Below, in pieces: positions 1 through 8,868 of a stretch of 62,287 bases of DNA (the first letter of the stretch is position 1; each line of letters begins with the position of its first letter). Position numbers and translations under genes: made by a program. The stretch spans positions 1 through 62,287 of the forward strand of contig CANRFO010000013.1 in NCBI GenBank assembly GCA_947629925.1, written 5' to 3'. The notes beneath the pieces are model-generated. The model saw nothing but the letters and a program-made list of their open reading frames with translations. It did no database searches and was not told where the DNA came from. This DNA is from an uncultured Ruminiclostridium sp. GTDB taxonomy: Bacteria > Bacillota > Clostridia > Oscillospirales > Ruminococcaceae.

Positions 1-168
1 TTTTTCTTTCTCAACTTTCAGTCAGCTTTTTTATTTACTGCCTTTTGGCTTTTTTGTTGAGTTTTGCTCTTATCTAATATTCTTACCTTTATTTTCTCAC
101 ATTTTTCGACATTTGTAAAGGGGAGAGAAGAAATTTACATAAAAAGCGTATAAAATTTTCTATGTATA

Positions 169-1485
169 TTATTCTCTGTTTCCGATTCTGTCCTTTGCGT
201 CCGAATATTTGTATTTTGAAAGCACACCGCCGAACCCAAGGCATATGATTATCCCAATAATTCCCAGAATAAACATCGCCAAAGCGCAGCCCGCTCCATT
301 TCCTGTTCCGAACAGCGCAGTCAGCGTATTATTTCCCGTTTTCATTATCGGCTCGCATACGCTTTCCACCAGCGCCCCGCCGAATAGCATTCCCACAGGA
401 ATGGTAAAAAACTGAAAGGTATTTCGGCAGGAATAAACTCTCCCCTGAATTTCCGCAGGAACGGTGCTGCGCAGTATAACGTCCAGATTAGCGCTCATAA
501 CAGGCACCAATATCCACCCTATCACCTGAGCCAAACACCACCACACAGGCGTTCTTGCAAAAGCTAAAACAAAATTTTCCGTTCCCAGTGAAAACAGCAT
601 TGTGAGATATATCGCCCGAACACGGTTTTTCGGAGCGGGCAGGAAAGTGACAATAACGCTCCCCGCAAGTGTAGCGACGCCTGCGCAGGCGGTAACTGTT
701 CCCAGCAAATTTTTTCCGCCGTTCTCCATTGAAAGCACATACGGCGGCAAAACAGCGTCAAACGCCGACGCCGCAAAATTAACTCCCGCCATAAACAGTA
801 TAAGAGCCAGTATCATCTTATTCTGCCGCAGATACACCAGTCCCGCCTTCATTTCGTTTAGCAGTGACTTCCTGCCATCGTCGGCAATATACTTTCCCGC
901 CTTTACCGCAGGTATCTTCACAAAAATCAGCAGCGACAAAAAAGCCGCCGCAAAGGTACCCAGATCCGCTAAAACAACTCCGTCCATTCCCGTGATTGCA
1001 AACAACGCTGCGGCAAACACAGGACTGAGTATTGTGACAAGGGAATTTGACAGCGACCTTAAACCGCTTGTCCTTTGATACTGCTCCTTTGGTATTATCA
1101 GCGTCATAGCAACGTCGCTTGCAGGCTGCTGAACCGTATTCATCAGTCCACCGACTGCATTGAGGATATACAGATGAACAGGCAGCAGCAAATCTGCTTT
1201 CAGCAGTATCAGCACCGTCACCGAACAAAACGCCGCCAGCGTATCGCAAACAAGCATGGTTTTCTTTTTGTCCCACCTGTCGCTGAGCGCACCTGCAAAA
1301 ATGCTCATAACAACGTAAGGCGCATACGAGCAGACAGACAAAAGCGCTGTTTGCAGCGCAGACCCCGTTTTTTCATAAAGCCACAGCGTCAGCGCAAAGG
1401 CGGTCATTGCACTGCCAAGCTGAGAGAGCGACTGAGTAGACCAGAGAATAAAAAAGGTTTTCAAACCTTTGAATGTGTTTTTCAT
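169..1485 (-). CDS. MFS efflux transporter (MefA/MFS_3-like)
   Basis: A 438-residue membrane protein with about 12 hydrophobic segments and the MFS loop 2-3 signature (GALSDRWDKKK, about residues 64-74). The N-terminal half resembles the MefA-type drug exporters of Firmicutes, so a proton-driven drug efflux role is inferred; the substrate cannot be read from sequence. The ATG is preceded by AAAGGAGC at good spacing. It is the last gene of a minus-strand pair with an ABC-F ATPase, and the 143-nt gap between them holds a leader peptide and competing hairpins, which suggests antibiotic-inducible expression. Family call is firm, substrate is inference. Confidence 0.88.
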   Translation of the reverse strand: MKNTFKGLKTFFILWSTQSLSQLGSAMTAFALTLWLYEKTGSALQTALLSVCSYAPYVVMSIFAGALSDRWDKKKTMLVCDTLAAFCSVTVLILLKADLLLPVHLYILNAVGGLMNTVQQPASDVAMTLIIPKEQYQRTSGLRSLSNSLVTILSPVFAAALFAITGMDGVVLADLGTFAAAFLSLLIFVKIPAVKAGKYIADDGRKSLLNEMKAGLVYLRQNKMILALILFMAGVNFAASAFDAVLPPYVLSMENGGKNLLGTVTACAGVATLAGSVIVTFLPAPKNRVRAIYLTMLFSLGTENFVLAFARTPVWWCLAQVIGWILVPVMSANLDVILRSTVPAEIQGRVYSCRNTFQFFTIPVGMLFGGALVESVCEPIMKTGNNTLTALFGTGNGAGCALAMFILGIIGIIICLGFGGVLSKYKYSDAKDRIGNRE

Positions 1486-1488
1486 AAT

Positions 1489-1618
1489 AACTTTGCTCCT
1501 TTGATTTTATTTTCACAAATAAGCAAAGTCTGAGGAGCCGTTATGCGTTAAGCTCCATACAGTTTATCCTCAGACTCTGTATGGAGCAAAATCAATGATA
1601 AGCATTATATTTTCCTTC
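1489..1618 (-). promoter_or_regulatory. Translation attenuator between ABC-F and MFS genes
   Basis: On the minus strand four segments lie in order: S1 GCTCCATACAG (1587-1577), S2 AGTCTGAGGA (1576-1567), S3 CTGTATGGAGC (1562-1552), S4 TCCTCAGACT (1536-1527). S1 pairs perfectly with S3 (11 bp) and S2 with S4 (10 bp), in an interleaved, mutually exclusive or pseudoknotted arrangement. GGCTCCT beside S4 can also pair with AGGAGC, the ribosome binding site of the MFS gene (1500-1495). S1 and S2 are inside the leader ORF 1605-1570. A ribosome stalled on S1 would free S2 to capture S4 and expose the site. The pairings are seen directly; the switching model is inferred from erm/mef/cat-type attenuation. 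Confidence 0.75.
1570..1605 (-). CDS. Leader peptide of the MFS efflux gene (MLIIDFAPYRV)
   Basis: An 11-codon ORF starting 24 nt after the ABC-F stop. It has its own ribosome binding site AGAAGGA (1618-1612), 6-7 nt before ATG, and ends in TGA. Codons 7-10 form hairpin segment S1 and the last codons form S2, so ribosome position decides which hairpin can form. This is the usual layout of drug-sensing leader peptides. The peptide is not one I recognise (it is unlike ErmCL, MefAL or MsrDL), so the inducing drug is unknown. Confidence 0.7.
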   Translation of the reverse strand: MLIIDFAPYRV

Positions 1619-1628
1619 TTGTTTCAGA

Positions 1629-3242
1629 TCAAAGCGTGAATTTACCCGGGTGCTGTTCCTTTCTCCAACTGATATATTCCTCGTAAGTCTCCTGCCTGTC
1701 GTAGCTGCCGTTTTCGGTTATCTCGATTATCCTGTTTGCCACCGTCTGCACTATCTCGTGGTCGTGGGAGCAGAACAGCACGTTCCCCTTGAAATCCGAC
1801 AATCCGTTGTTCACCGCTGTAATGCTTTCCAGATCAAGATGGTTCGTGGGCTGATCCAGCATAAGCACATTTGACTTGAACAGCATCATTCTGCTGAACA
1901 TACATCTCACCTTTTCGCCGCCAGACAGCACGTTTACGGGCTTGAACACGTCGTCCCCGCTGAACAGCATTCTGCCTAAAAATCCTCTCAGATAGGTCTC
2001 AGTGGTATCTTCGCTGTACTGCCTTATCCAGTCAAGGATAGACAGCTCGCAGTTATTGAAAAAGTGGTCGGAATCAACAGGGAAGTAGCTTAAAGAAGTT
2101 GTGCTGCCCCACTTGAACGTCCCGCTGTCAGGCTCTGTTTCTCCCGCCAGTATTTTGAACAGCGTAGTCACCGCCGCAGGATTTTCCGCAAGGAACGCCA
2201 CCTTGTCCGTCCTTCCCAGCGTAAACGACAGATTATTCAGCACCTTAATGCCGTCCACAGCCTTGGTAAGTCCCTCAACCTGCAAAACGTCCTTTCCCAC
2301 CTCACGCTCAGCCTCAAAGCTGATAAAGGGATAGCGCCTGCTTGAGGCGGGCATTTCCTCAACGGTCAGCTTATCCAGCAGCTTTCTTCTTGAAGTTGCC
2401 TGCCTTGACTTTGACTTGTTTGCGGAAAATCTTTGGATAAAGCTCTGTAATTCTTTTATTTTTTCCTCGGTCTTTTTGTTCTGCTGCTTTATCATTCTTT
2501 GTATGAGCTGGCTGGATTCGTACCAGAATTCATAGTTGCCCACATACATTTTTATTTTGTTGTAGTCGATATCCACAATATGCGTGCATACGTTATTGAG
2601 AAAGTGCCTGTCATGGGAAACGACAATGACCGTTCCGAAATATTCCGCTAAAAAATCCTCAAGCCACGCCACAGCGTCAATATCCAGGTGGTTCGTCGGC
2701 TCGTCCATAAGGATTATATCGGGATTTCCGAACAAGCATTGCGCTAACAGCACCTTTACCTTGTCGTTGCCGCTTAAACTGCTCATCTGACTGAACATTA
2801 TATCTTCGGGAAGTCCCAGTCCCTGCACTAACTTTGCGGCGTCGCTCTCTGCCTCCCAGCCGTTCAGCTCCGCAAATTCTCCCTCAAGGACAGAGGCTTT
2901 TTCACCGTCCTCTTCGGAAAAATCTTCTTTTGCATACAGCGCTTCCTTTTCCTTCATGATTTCATAAAGCCGCTTGTTGCCCATTATAACGGTATCCTGC
3001 ACCGTATATTCGTCAAAAGCGAAGTGGTCCTGCTTCAGCACCGACATACGCAGATTTTTCGGAATAGTGACTTCTCCTGTGGTAGGCTCCAGCTCGCCGT
3101 TGAGTATTTTCAGAAAAGTGGATTTTCCCGCTCCGTTCGCGCCGATAACGCCGTAGCAGTTTCCTGCGGTAAACAGCAGATCAACGTCTTTGAACAGAGT
3201 GGCTCCGCCGAATTGTAAGCTTACGTTTGAAACAGTTATCAT
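1629..3242 (-). CDS. ABC-F family ATPase (YbiT/YkpA-like)
   Basis: 537 residues, two ABC domains joined by the charged ABC-F linker (TEEKIKELQSFIQRFSANKS), no membrane segments. Length and the motif FSANKSKSRQATSRR match the YbiT/YkpA branch, whose members act on the ribosome. Domain 1 has an intact Walker A (GANGAGKST) and Walker B with Glu (MDEPTNHLD) but signature LSGND. Domain 2 has a lost Walker A (LAENPAAVTT), LDQP in place of LDEP, and an intact LSGGE. One composite ATP site is therefore intact and the other degenerate. Pairing with a drug exporter raises the possibility of ribosome protection, but the subfamily is mostly housekeeping. Confidence 0.88.
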   Translation of the reverse strand: MITVSNVSLQFGGATLFKDVDLLFTAGNCYGVIGANGAGKSTFLKILNGELEPTTGEVTIPKNLRMSVLKQDHFAFDEYTVQDTVIMGNKRLYEIMKEKEALYAKEDFSEEDGEKASVLEGEFAELNGWEAESDAAKLVQGLGLPEDIMFSQMSSLSGNDKVKVLLAQCLFGNPDIILMDEPTNHLDIDAVAWLEDFLAEYFGTVIVVSHDRHFLNNVCTHIVDIDYNKIKMYVGNYEFWYESSQLIQRMIKQQNKKTEEKIKELQSFIQRFSANKSKSRQATSRRKLLDKLTVEEMPASSRRYPFISFEAEREVGKDVLQVEGLTKAVDGIKVLNNLSFTLGRTDKVAFLAENPAAVTTLFKILAGETEPDSGTFKWGSTTSLSYFPVDSDHFFNNCELSILDWIRQYSEDTTETYLRGFLGRMLFSGDDVFKPVNVLSGGEKVRCMFSRMMLFKSNVLMLDQPTNHLDLESITAVNNGLSDFKGNVLFCSHDHEIVQTVANRIIEITENGSYDRQETYEEYISWRKEQHPGKFTL

Positions 3243-3292
3243 TGTTTATCCTTTCTTATGCCGTGATTTTTCTTTTTATTTTATACCTGTTT

Positions 3293-3322
3293 ATAATATC
3301 ATAAAACCACATACAAAGTCAA
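3293..3322 (-). promoter_or_regulatory. Sigma-A promoter for ABC-F/MFS pair
   Basis: TTGACT (3322-3317) and TATTAT (3298-3293), 18-nt spacer, about 50 nt before the ABC-F start on the minus strand. Confidence 0.55.
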
Positions 3323-3405
3323 TCCCCAATATAACGCCTTTTTTCAGCCATATAAAAATATCAACAATCTTTAAAACTTCTTTTGTGAAAATTTTGTAAA
3401 AGCTG

Positions 3406-3434
3406 TTGAAAAAGAATATTTAATGTGATATACT
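3406..3434 (+). promoter_or_regulatory. Sigma-A promoter for adaptor/FtsX genes
   Basis: TTGAAA (3406-3411), 17-nt spacer, TATACT (3429-3434), followed by a GAGGGAAC ribosome binding site before the ATG at 3480. Confidence 0.6.
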
Positions 3435-3479
3435 TTGACGTGTATATATGCTTATATTATTTAGCGAGGGAACTTAAAA

Positions 3480-4463
3480 ATGAAAAGAAACACAGTAAAG
3501 ACCATAAGTTCTGTTATTGCGTCGGCAGCTTTACTTTCATCGTTGTCAGGCTGCTACTTTTTTCCTGATGAGGAACCTATACTGGAGCCTCCCACCCTTG
3601 ATGTCGCCGACGTTGTATATTCAACATATACGGTCGCAAGAAAGGACATAGTAAGTCAGGATATCCAGAGCGGCTACGTTGTCTCTAACGTTGAGGAAGA
3701 GTGTTTCTTCACCCAGTATACAGGGCAGCTTAAAAATATTTATGTAAATCCTGGTGATATGGTCGAGAAAGGTCAGCTTATCGCCGAAATGAACAACGGC
3801 TCCATAGAATATGAGATACAGATACAGCAGAAAAAGGTCGAGCTTGCTCAGCTCAATTACAACAACTCAGGCTCAGCCGCCGATAAGCTTCAGCTTGAGA
3901 TAGAGCAGAACACCCTTGCTTCGTATCAGGCTGAGTATGACGGAGGGCATGTATACGCTCCTATCACGGGACAGGTCTCTTATGTAAAGACTCTGAATCC
4001 GGGCGACCTTGTCAACCCGTATGACGTGATAGTGCGGATCGTTGACCCTGAGCGCCTTTGTGTAAGCATAACCACTACAAGCATAACCGATTATTACGTT
4101 GATGACGAGGTTCAGGTAGAGATAAACGGCGATATATACAGCGGAAAAGTTGTGAGAACGCCGCGGGAAGAGATAGAAGACGGCGACGAAGTCATTGACA
4201 AGGTATTTGTTGAATTTGTTGATGATGCTCCTGGATTCGGCTACCTCGGCGCGATCGCCAACGTCACAAAGATAAAGGCTTCCTCCGAGAACACACTTGT
4301 CATTCCCAAGCACGTTGTTCATACCGACGAGGACCGTAAATATGTTCAGGTCCTTCGTGACGACGTAAAGGTTGAAGTCGATGTTGAAACAGGTATAGAA
4401 AACGCTACCGAAATCGAAATACTTTCAGGACTGTCTGAAGGAGAAAAGGTAATAGTAAAATAA
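3480..4463 (+). CDS. Lipoprotein periplasmic-adaptor-like (HlyD/MacA family) subunit
   Basis: 327 residues. A lipoprotein signal ends in the lipobox LSGC (Cys25), so it is anchored to the outer face of the membrane. A biotinyl-lipoyl-like hairpin follows: GQLKNIYVNPGDMVEKGQL (about residues 80-100) and HVYAPITGQVSYVKTLNPGD (about 157-176) flank a short helical hairpin, then beta-barrel and membrane-proximal domains. This is the RND/MacA-type adaptor fold used in Gram-positive ABC systems. The next gene, 59 nt downstream, is an FtsX-type permease, so the two probably form one envelope complex. An ABC ATPase normally sits with such pairs and none is present here. Confidence 0.85.
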   Translation: MKRNTVKTISSVIASAALLSSLSGCYFFPDEEPILEPPTLDVADVVYSTYTVARKDIVSQDIQSGYVVSNVEEECFFTQYTGQLKNIYVNPGDMVEKGQLIAEMNNGSIEYEIQIQQKKVELAQLNYNNSGSAADKLQLEIEQNTLASYQAEYDGGHVYAPITGQVSYVKTLNPGDLVNPYDVIVRIVDPERLCVSITTTSITDYYVDDEVQVEINGDIYSGKVVRTPREEIEDGDEVIDKVFVEFVDDAPGFGYLGAIANVTKIKASSENTLVIPKHVVHTDEDRKYVQVLRDDVKVEVDVETGIENATEIEILSGLSEGEKVIVK

Positions 4464-4522
4464 TATTGTTCTGCTTTTCGGTCAGATATGAACAGTCATA
4501 AAAGGAAGGACTGATTTTAGGT

Positions 4523-7318
4523 TTGTTTACGATATTATTCAGAAAAATGCGCAATACCCGCTGGATGGTATTATGCTTGTTTTTGGGATTTTTAATGGCG
4601 GCGGGCATGATGAGTACCGTTCCGATATATATGGACGCTTCTCTTCAGCGTGTTCTTATCAAGGAGATGGAGGACTATCAGCTTTCCTCAGGCAAATATC
4701 CTGGAAGATATACAGTCACTCAGAGCCTTGGCGCAAATGTCACAGATGAATCCCAGATAAATTATATGAGCGAGCTTCCTCAAATCGTCGCTCAACAGGT
4801 TTCCAACGTGGGTATTCCCGTAGAGAACCATAAGACCGTCGTTTCGGATAACCTTCTCTATCTTTCTCACAATACTTCTGTAAACGGAGTGGATACCTCC
4901 CGCGTCCGCGTCACCGCTATGAGCGACATTGAAAAACACATCACTATCGTTCAGGGCGAAATGTACAGCGACAGCGGTATTTCTGCTGACGGAAGTTACG
5001 AGGTGATAATGACCGAAGACGCGGCGAGAACAGTCGGCGCCGTTTGCGGAAACAGTTACCTTGTCACTCCCATAGATGCATCTCAGCCAAGCTTTGTAAT
5101 AACCGTCAAAGGCATTTTTATCCAGTCTGATATGAACGACAGTTATTGGTCAGAGGACCTTCTTGACTATGTGAGCAGTGTTTTTGTTCCCTTTGACCTG
5201 TACGACGACATGATAAGCCTGAGTTATGTAAACATAGTTGATATGAGCGTGAACTACAATCTGGATTATCATTCCGTCAACATGAACGCCATTTCCGATA
5301 TTTCTGCCGCTTTGAATGACGACTTTTCTTATTTTTCGGAATTGGGCGCGAAGCTGGAAATGGGTTCATCATATATACTTGAAAGCTATGTTGAGCGCGC
5401 CTCAAGCCTGACTGCAATACTTTGGGCTATTCAGATACCCACTATGGTAATGCTTGCTTTTTACCTGTTCATGGTATCACAGCTTAACATTGAGCAGGAA
5501 AGAAACGAAATAGCCGTCCTTAAATCCAGAGGCGCAAGCCCTAAGCAAATTTTTGCCTTATACGCCATGGAAGCGGGTATCCTCGGCTTGGTGACATTTA
5601 TAATTGCTCCTTTTATCGGTCTTATGCTTTGCCGTTTCCTTGGAGTGAGCGACGGCTTCATGGAGTTTGTGAACCGCACGGGCATAGCCGCTAAACTTTC
5701 TGTTACCGCGTTTATATATTCTTTTATTGCCGTAGCGGTATTTTTTGTTGCCACCGTGCTTCCTGTAATTCCCGCCTCAAGGCTTACCATAGTACAGTAC
5801 AAGCAAAGCAGGACAAAAGTGAATAAAACTCCTGTCTGGGAGCTTTGCGGTATAGATATCCTTCTTATCGCGATCTCAGGTGTTTTCTATTACCTTTACA
5901 ATTATATGATAGATCAGTCTGTGGCTGACGGAACGTTTCAGGCAACAGGACAGGTAGACCCGCTGATATTTATATTTTCCACCTGTATGATACTGGGACT
6001 TGGGCTTTTGTTCATACGCCTTTATCCTTATCTGTTGAAGCTTATCTACCTGATAGGAAAACTTTTCTGGACTCCCGCTCAGTACATGGCTCTGACTACC
6101 GTTTCCTGTGCAGGCGGGAGCAAAGAGCGCTTCCTTATGCTGTTTCTTATTTTGACCTTTGCCTGCGGACTTTTCTCTGCAAATACCGCGAGAGCCATAA
6201 ACAACAATAAGGAAGACATGATATATTACCAGAACGGCGCCGACATTACCCTTATGGAATATTGGCTGGAGGAGGATTACACGACCGATGGCGGCGGAGT
6301 TTCCACTGTTTATCAGGAACGTGACTTTTCCCGTTTTGAGGAGCTTGCAGGTGTAAAGACTGCTACAAAGGTGTTTGTTAAGGATAACGCCAAGGTAGTC
6401 GGTAATTTTCAGACAGAGGACAGTCATGTCAGCGACCCTGAGGTTACAATGATGGCTATTGAACCGAATAAATTTGCTCAGACTGCATGGTTCCGTGATG
6501 ACCTTCTGCCTGTTCAGTGGTATAATTACTGCAACGCATTGACCAATTACAGCACAGGAGCGCTTGTTTCTTCCGACCTTGCCGAAAAAACAGGCATAGA
6601 GATAGGCGACGAAATATATCTGAAATGGAGCGGAAACGATGATCTTGCGGTTACTGTGCTGGCAATTGTGGAATGGTGGCCGGGCATAAATCCGAGCCCA
6701 TTCTGTGTGCTAAATTACAATTACGTTTACAATAACACAAATCTTGAGCCTTACGAAGTCTGGATAGATCTTGCCGACGACGCTTCGTCTGAAGAACTGT
6801 ATCAGGATATCGAAGAAAAGCGTCTGCCGATAGAGACCCTTACGGACAGCGCTCAGCTTCTTATTCAGGAAAAGAACAAGCCCGACCTTCAGGGCATGAA
6901 CGGCGGACTTACTCTCGGTTTTATCATTACTATGATAATGGCTATAATCGGATTTCTCATCTATTGGATCTTGTCCATTAAGAGCAGAACGCTTCAGTTC
7001 GGTATTCTTCGCGCTATGGGCATGACTATGCGGGAGATAATCGTTATGCTCGGCTATGAACAGATCTTGGTATCGGGAGCGTCGCTTGCGATGTCATTCA
7101 TCATAGGCGGGATAACGAGCGACATTTTTGTTCCTGTTTTCCAGAATATGTACAGTCTGGAAAATCAGATACCTCCGTTTATCGTATCCGCTTCCGCAGA
7201 TGATTACATAAAGATATACGTCCTTATTGCCGTTATGCTGATAGGCGGTTTTGCCATTTTAGGCGCGATAATAAGAAAAATCAATATTAATAAAGCTCTT
7301 AAACTCGGTGAAGATTGA
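4523..7318 (+). CDS. FtsX-like permease (MacB-type ABC transporter membrane protein)
   Basis: 931 residues with one N-terminal membrane segment, a large extracellular domain, a central block of FtsX helices (about 295-520), a second extracellular domain and three C-terminal helices (about 797-925). This is the duplicated FtsX layout of large Gram-positive export permeases. The best start is TTG at 4523, because the preceding codons lack ATG or GTG and the first residues fit the amphipathic FtsX N-terminus. The ribosome binding site AGGAAGGA ends 12 nt upstream, which is long, so initiation may be weak. The gene has no nucleotide-binding domain and no ATPase neighbour. Its stop overlaps the next ATG (TGATG). 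Confidence 0.85.
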   Translation: MFTILFRKMRNTRWMVLCLFLGFLMAAGMMSTVPIYMDASLQRVLIKEMEDYQLSSGKYPGRYTVTQSLGANVTDESQINYMSELPQIVAQQVSNVGIPVENHKTVVSDNLLYLSHNTSVNGVDTSRVRVTAMSDIEKHITIVQGEMYSDSGISADGSYEVIMTEDAARTVGAVCGNSYLVTPIDASQPSFVITVKGIFIQSDMNDSYWSEDLLDYVSSVFVPFDLYDDMISLSYVNIVDMSVNYNLDYHSVNMNAISDISAALNDDFSYFSELGAKLEMGSSYILESYVERASSLTAILWAIQIPTMVMLAFYLFMVSQLNIEQERNEIAVLKSRGASPKQIFALYAMEAGILGLVTFIIAPFIGLMLCRFLGVSDGFMEFVNRTGIAAKLSVTAFIYSFIAVAVFFVATVLPVIPASRLTIVQYKQSRTKVNKTPVWELCGIDILLIAISGVFYYLYNYMIDQSVADGTFQATGQVDPLIFIFSTCMILGLGLLFIRLYPYLLKLIYLIGKLFWTPAQYMALTTVSCAGGSKERFLMLFLILTFACGLFSANTARAINNNKEDMIYYQNGADITLMEYWLEEDYTTDGGGVSTVYQERDFSRFEELAGVKTATKVFVKDNAKVVGNFQTEDSHVSDPEVTMMAIEPNKFAQTAWFRDDLLPVQWYNYCNALTNYSTGALVSSDLAEKTGIEIGDEIYLKWSGNDDLAVTVLAIVEWWPGINPSPFCVLNYNYVYNNTNLEPYEVWIDLADDASSEELYQDIEEKRLPIETLTDSAQLLIQEKNKPDLQGMNGGLTLGFIITMIMAIIGFLIYWILSIKSRTLQFGILRAMGMTMREIIVMLGYEQILVSGASLAMSFIIGGITSDIFVPVFQNMYSLENQIPPFIVSASADDYIKIYVLIAVMLIGGFAILGAIIRKININKALKLGED

Positions 7319-8085
7319 TGAAGACGGATGGAAGCGTTCAGATGCAGAAAATTCTCGGATATGTCCGCAAAGCGGTGGAACAGTATGACATGATACAGGA
7401 CGGCGACCGCATAGCCGTTGCCGTTTCGGGCGGAAAAGACAGTCTTGTTATGCTTGCGGCTCTTTCGGAATACCGCCGTTTTTCCGAAAAGCACTATACC
7501 CTCACCGCAATTACCGTTGACCCAAGATTTGGCGGTCAGCCGACCGACTATTCGTCGGTGCAGTCCTTGTGTGATAAACTTGATGTACCTTATGTGACTG
7601 AACCCACTGACATAGCTGAGATAGTGTTCAGCGTCAGAAAAGAACCGAATCCGTGTTCGCTTTGTGCCAGAATGCGCCGAGGCGCTTTGCATGAGCTTTG
7701 TCAGAAGCTTAAATGCAATAAGCTTGCTTTAGGCCATAACAACGATGATGTTATCGAAACATTTTTTATGAACCTGTTCAAAGAGGGAAGGATCGGCTGC
7801 TTTGCGCCTGTGAATTATCTGGACAGGCGTGGCTTGACTGTCATAAGGCCTCTCTGCCTTGCCCCCGAACGCAAGGTTATATCCGCCGCCAACCGCTGTG
7901 AGATACAGACGGTCAGATCTTCCTGTCCTGCCGATAAGCATACATATCGTCAGGATATAAAAGAGTGGCTGGATAATGCCGAACGAAACGATAAAGGCTT
8001 TAAAGACCGTGTTTTCGGTGCCTTGCAGCGCTCGGACGTCGACGGCTGGGGAATATCTCATAAGGAAAATAATTCTTCGGAATAA
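7318..8085 (+). CDS. TtcA-family PP-loop ATPase, tRNA 2-thiocytidine synthesis-like
   Basis: 255 residues from the ATG at 7318, which overlaps the permease stop. The PP-loop SGGKDSLVML (about 39-48) adenylates the tRNA base. The pairs PNPCSLCARMRRG and the later CPADKHTYRQ supply the cysteines that bind an Fe-S cluster or carry sulfur in TtcA/TuA-type enzymes. Known TtcA modifies C32 of some tRNAs; many Firmicutes have this homologue without proven substrate. Cotranscription with the permease is likely from the overlap, although no functional link is obvious. Confidence 0.82.
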   Translation: MKTDGSVQMQKILGYVRKAVEQYDMIQDGDRIAVAVSGGKDSLVMLAALSEYRRFSEKHYTLTAITVDPRFGGQPTDYSSVQSLCDKLDVPYVTEPTDIAEIVFSVRKEPNPCSLCARMRRGALHELCQKLKCNKLALGHNNDDVIETFFMNLFKEGRIGCFAPVNYLDRRGLTVIRPLCLAPERKVISAANRCEIQTVRSSCPADKHTYRQDIKEWLDNAERNDKGFKDRVFGALQRSDVDGWGISHKENNSSE

Positions 8086-8098
8086 TTTTTTACTGATA

Positions 8099-8127
8099 TT
8101 GCAAAACCCGATCAAATATGTTACAAT
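8099..8127 (+). promoter_or_regulatory. Sigma-A promoter for GSF-repeat gene
   Basis: TTGCAA (8099-8104), 17-nt spacer, TACAAT (8122-8127), directly after the TtcA-family gene and about 84 nt before the GTG start of the repeat gene. Confidence 0.65.
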
Positions 8128-8210
8128 GTATATAAGTAAAACAGTGTCCGCATCACCTGTAAATCAACGAAGCATTGAAAAATCCCACATAAGAAAGTCG
8201 GTGATTTCCT

Positions 8211-8858
8211 GTGTATTGCCTTTGGCTGAACGGTAAAAAGGTATTTGACCTTAAACAGCTTAAAGAAGCCTTTGATCCAAAGGCTCTTGAGTTATACTGC
8301 CTGGGCGGTGGACTTGTTCGCTGGCTTGACGACTGCGGTGAAACGGAAATCGCCGATAAAGTAAAAAATATTGACCAAAATTCTGATATCCCGCTTCAGC
8401 TCGCAGGGATATTCGGCGTTGAATACGATTTACCGCAGGAAACTCCGAAAGAGTGCGCTTCAGACGAACAGCTCTCTTTCGGCAGCTCCTCTTTTCTGCC
8501 TTCATCATTTGAGATCGGCTCATTTTTGACTTCCTTTGAGCTTAACTCCTTCGGCGGAATATATACGTCTTTTCTTATCGGCAGTTTTATGCATGAGTAC
8601 GAGTATGAGTTTGAAAGCGGCTCCTTCGCTTCAGGAAGCTTCTCTTTAGGAAGCTTCTCCTCCGAGAGCTTTGTATACGGCAGTTCTTCTTTTGGCAGCT
8701 TCTCATCAGGCAGCTTTTCCCTTAGCAGTTTTCATTTGAGCGATTTGGGATCTCTTTCGTTGAATCCGCTTAAACCCCTTACCGCTGAGCAAAAGGTACA
8801 TATAAATCTTTCGTCTTGCCCCATGAACCGATACGGCTATGGGATACACCTTGTCTGA
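8211..8858 (+). CDS. Gly-Ser-Phe repeat protein of unknown function
   Basis: 215 residues from GTG at 8211 (GGTGAT upstream as ribosome binding site). The first 70 residues form a small acidic, probably globular domain (LVRWLDDCGETEIADKVKNI) of a type I have seen N-terminal in varied gut Clostridia proteins. From about residue 95 to 185 the chain is dominated by a Gly/Ser-Ser-Phe motif every 5-11 residues, about 14 copies, such as GSFASGSFSLGSF. There is no signal peptide or membrane helix. The next gene, 10 nt downstream, looks like a glycosyltransferase. A serine-rich repeat next to a transferase suggests a modified substrate protein or peptide precursor, but this is inference; I know no named family for the repeat. 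Confidence 0.75.
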   Translation: MYCLWLNGKKVFDLKQLKEAFDPKALELYCLGGGLVRWLDDCGETEIADKVKNIDQNSDIPLQLAGIFGVEYDLPQETPKECASDEQLSFGSSSFLPSSFEIGSFLTSFELNSFGGIYTSFLIGSFMHEYEYEFESGSFASGSFSLGSFSSESFVYGSSSFGSFSSGSFSLSSFHLSDLGSLSLNPLKPLTAEQKVHINLSSCPMNRYGYGIHLV

Positions 8859-8868
8859 AAGGATCGCT

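Noticed and set aside
1-168. Terminator or gene at the left window end
   Set aside because: AT-rich sequence with no clear stem plus T-tract and no supported ORF.
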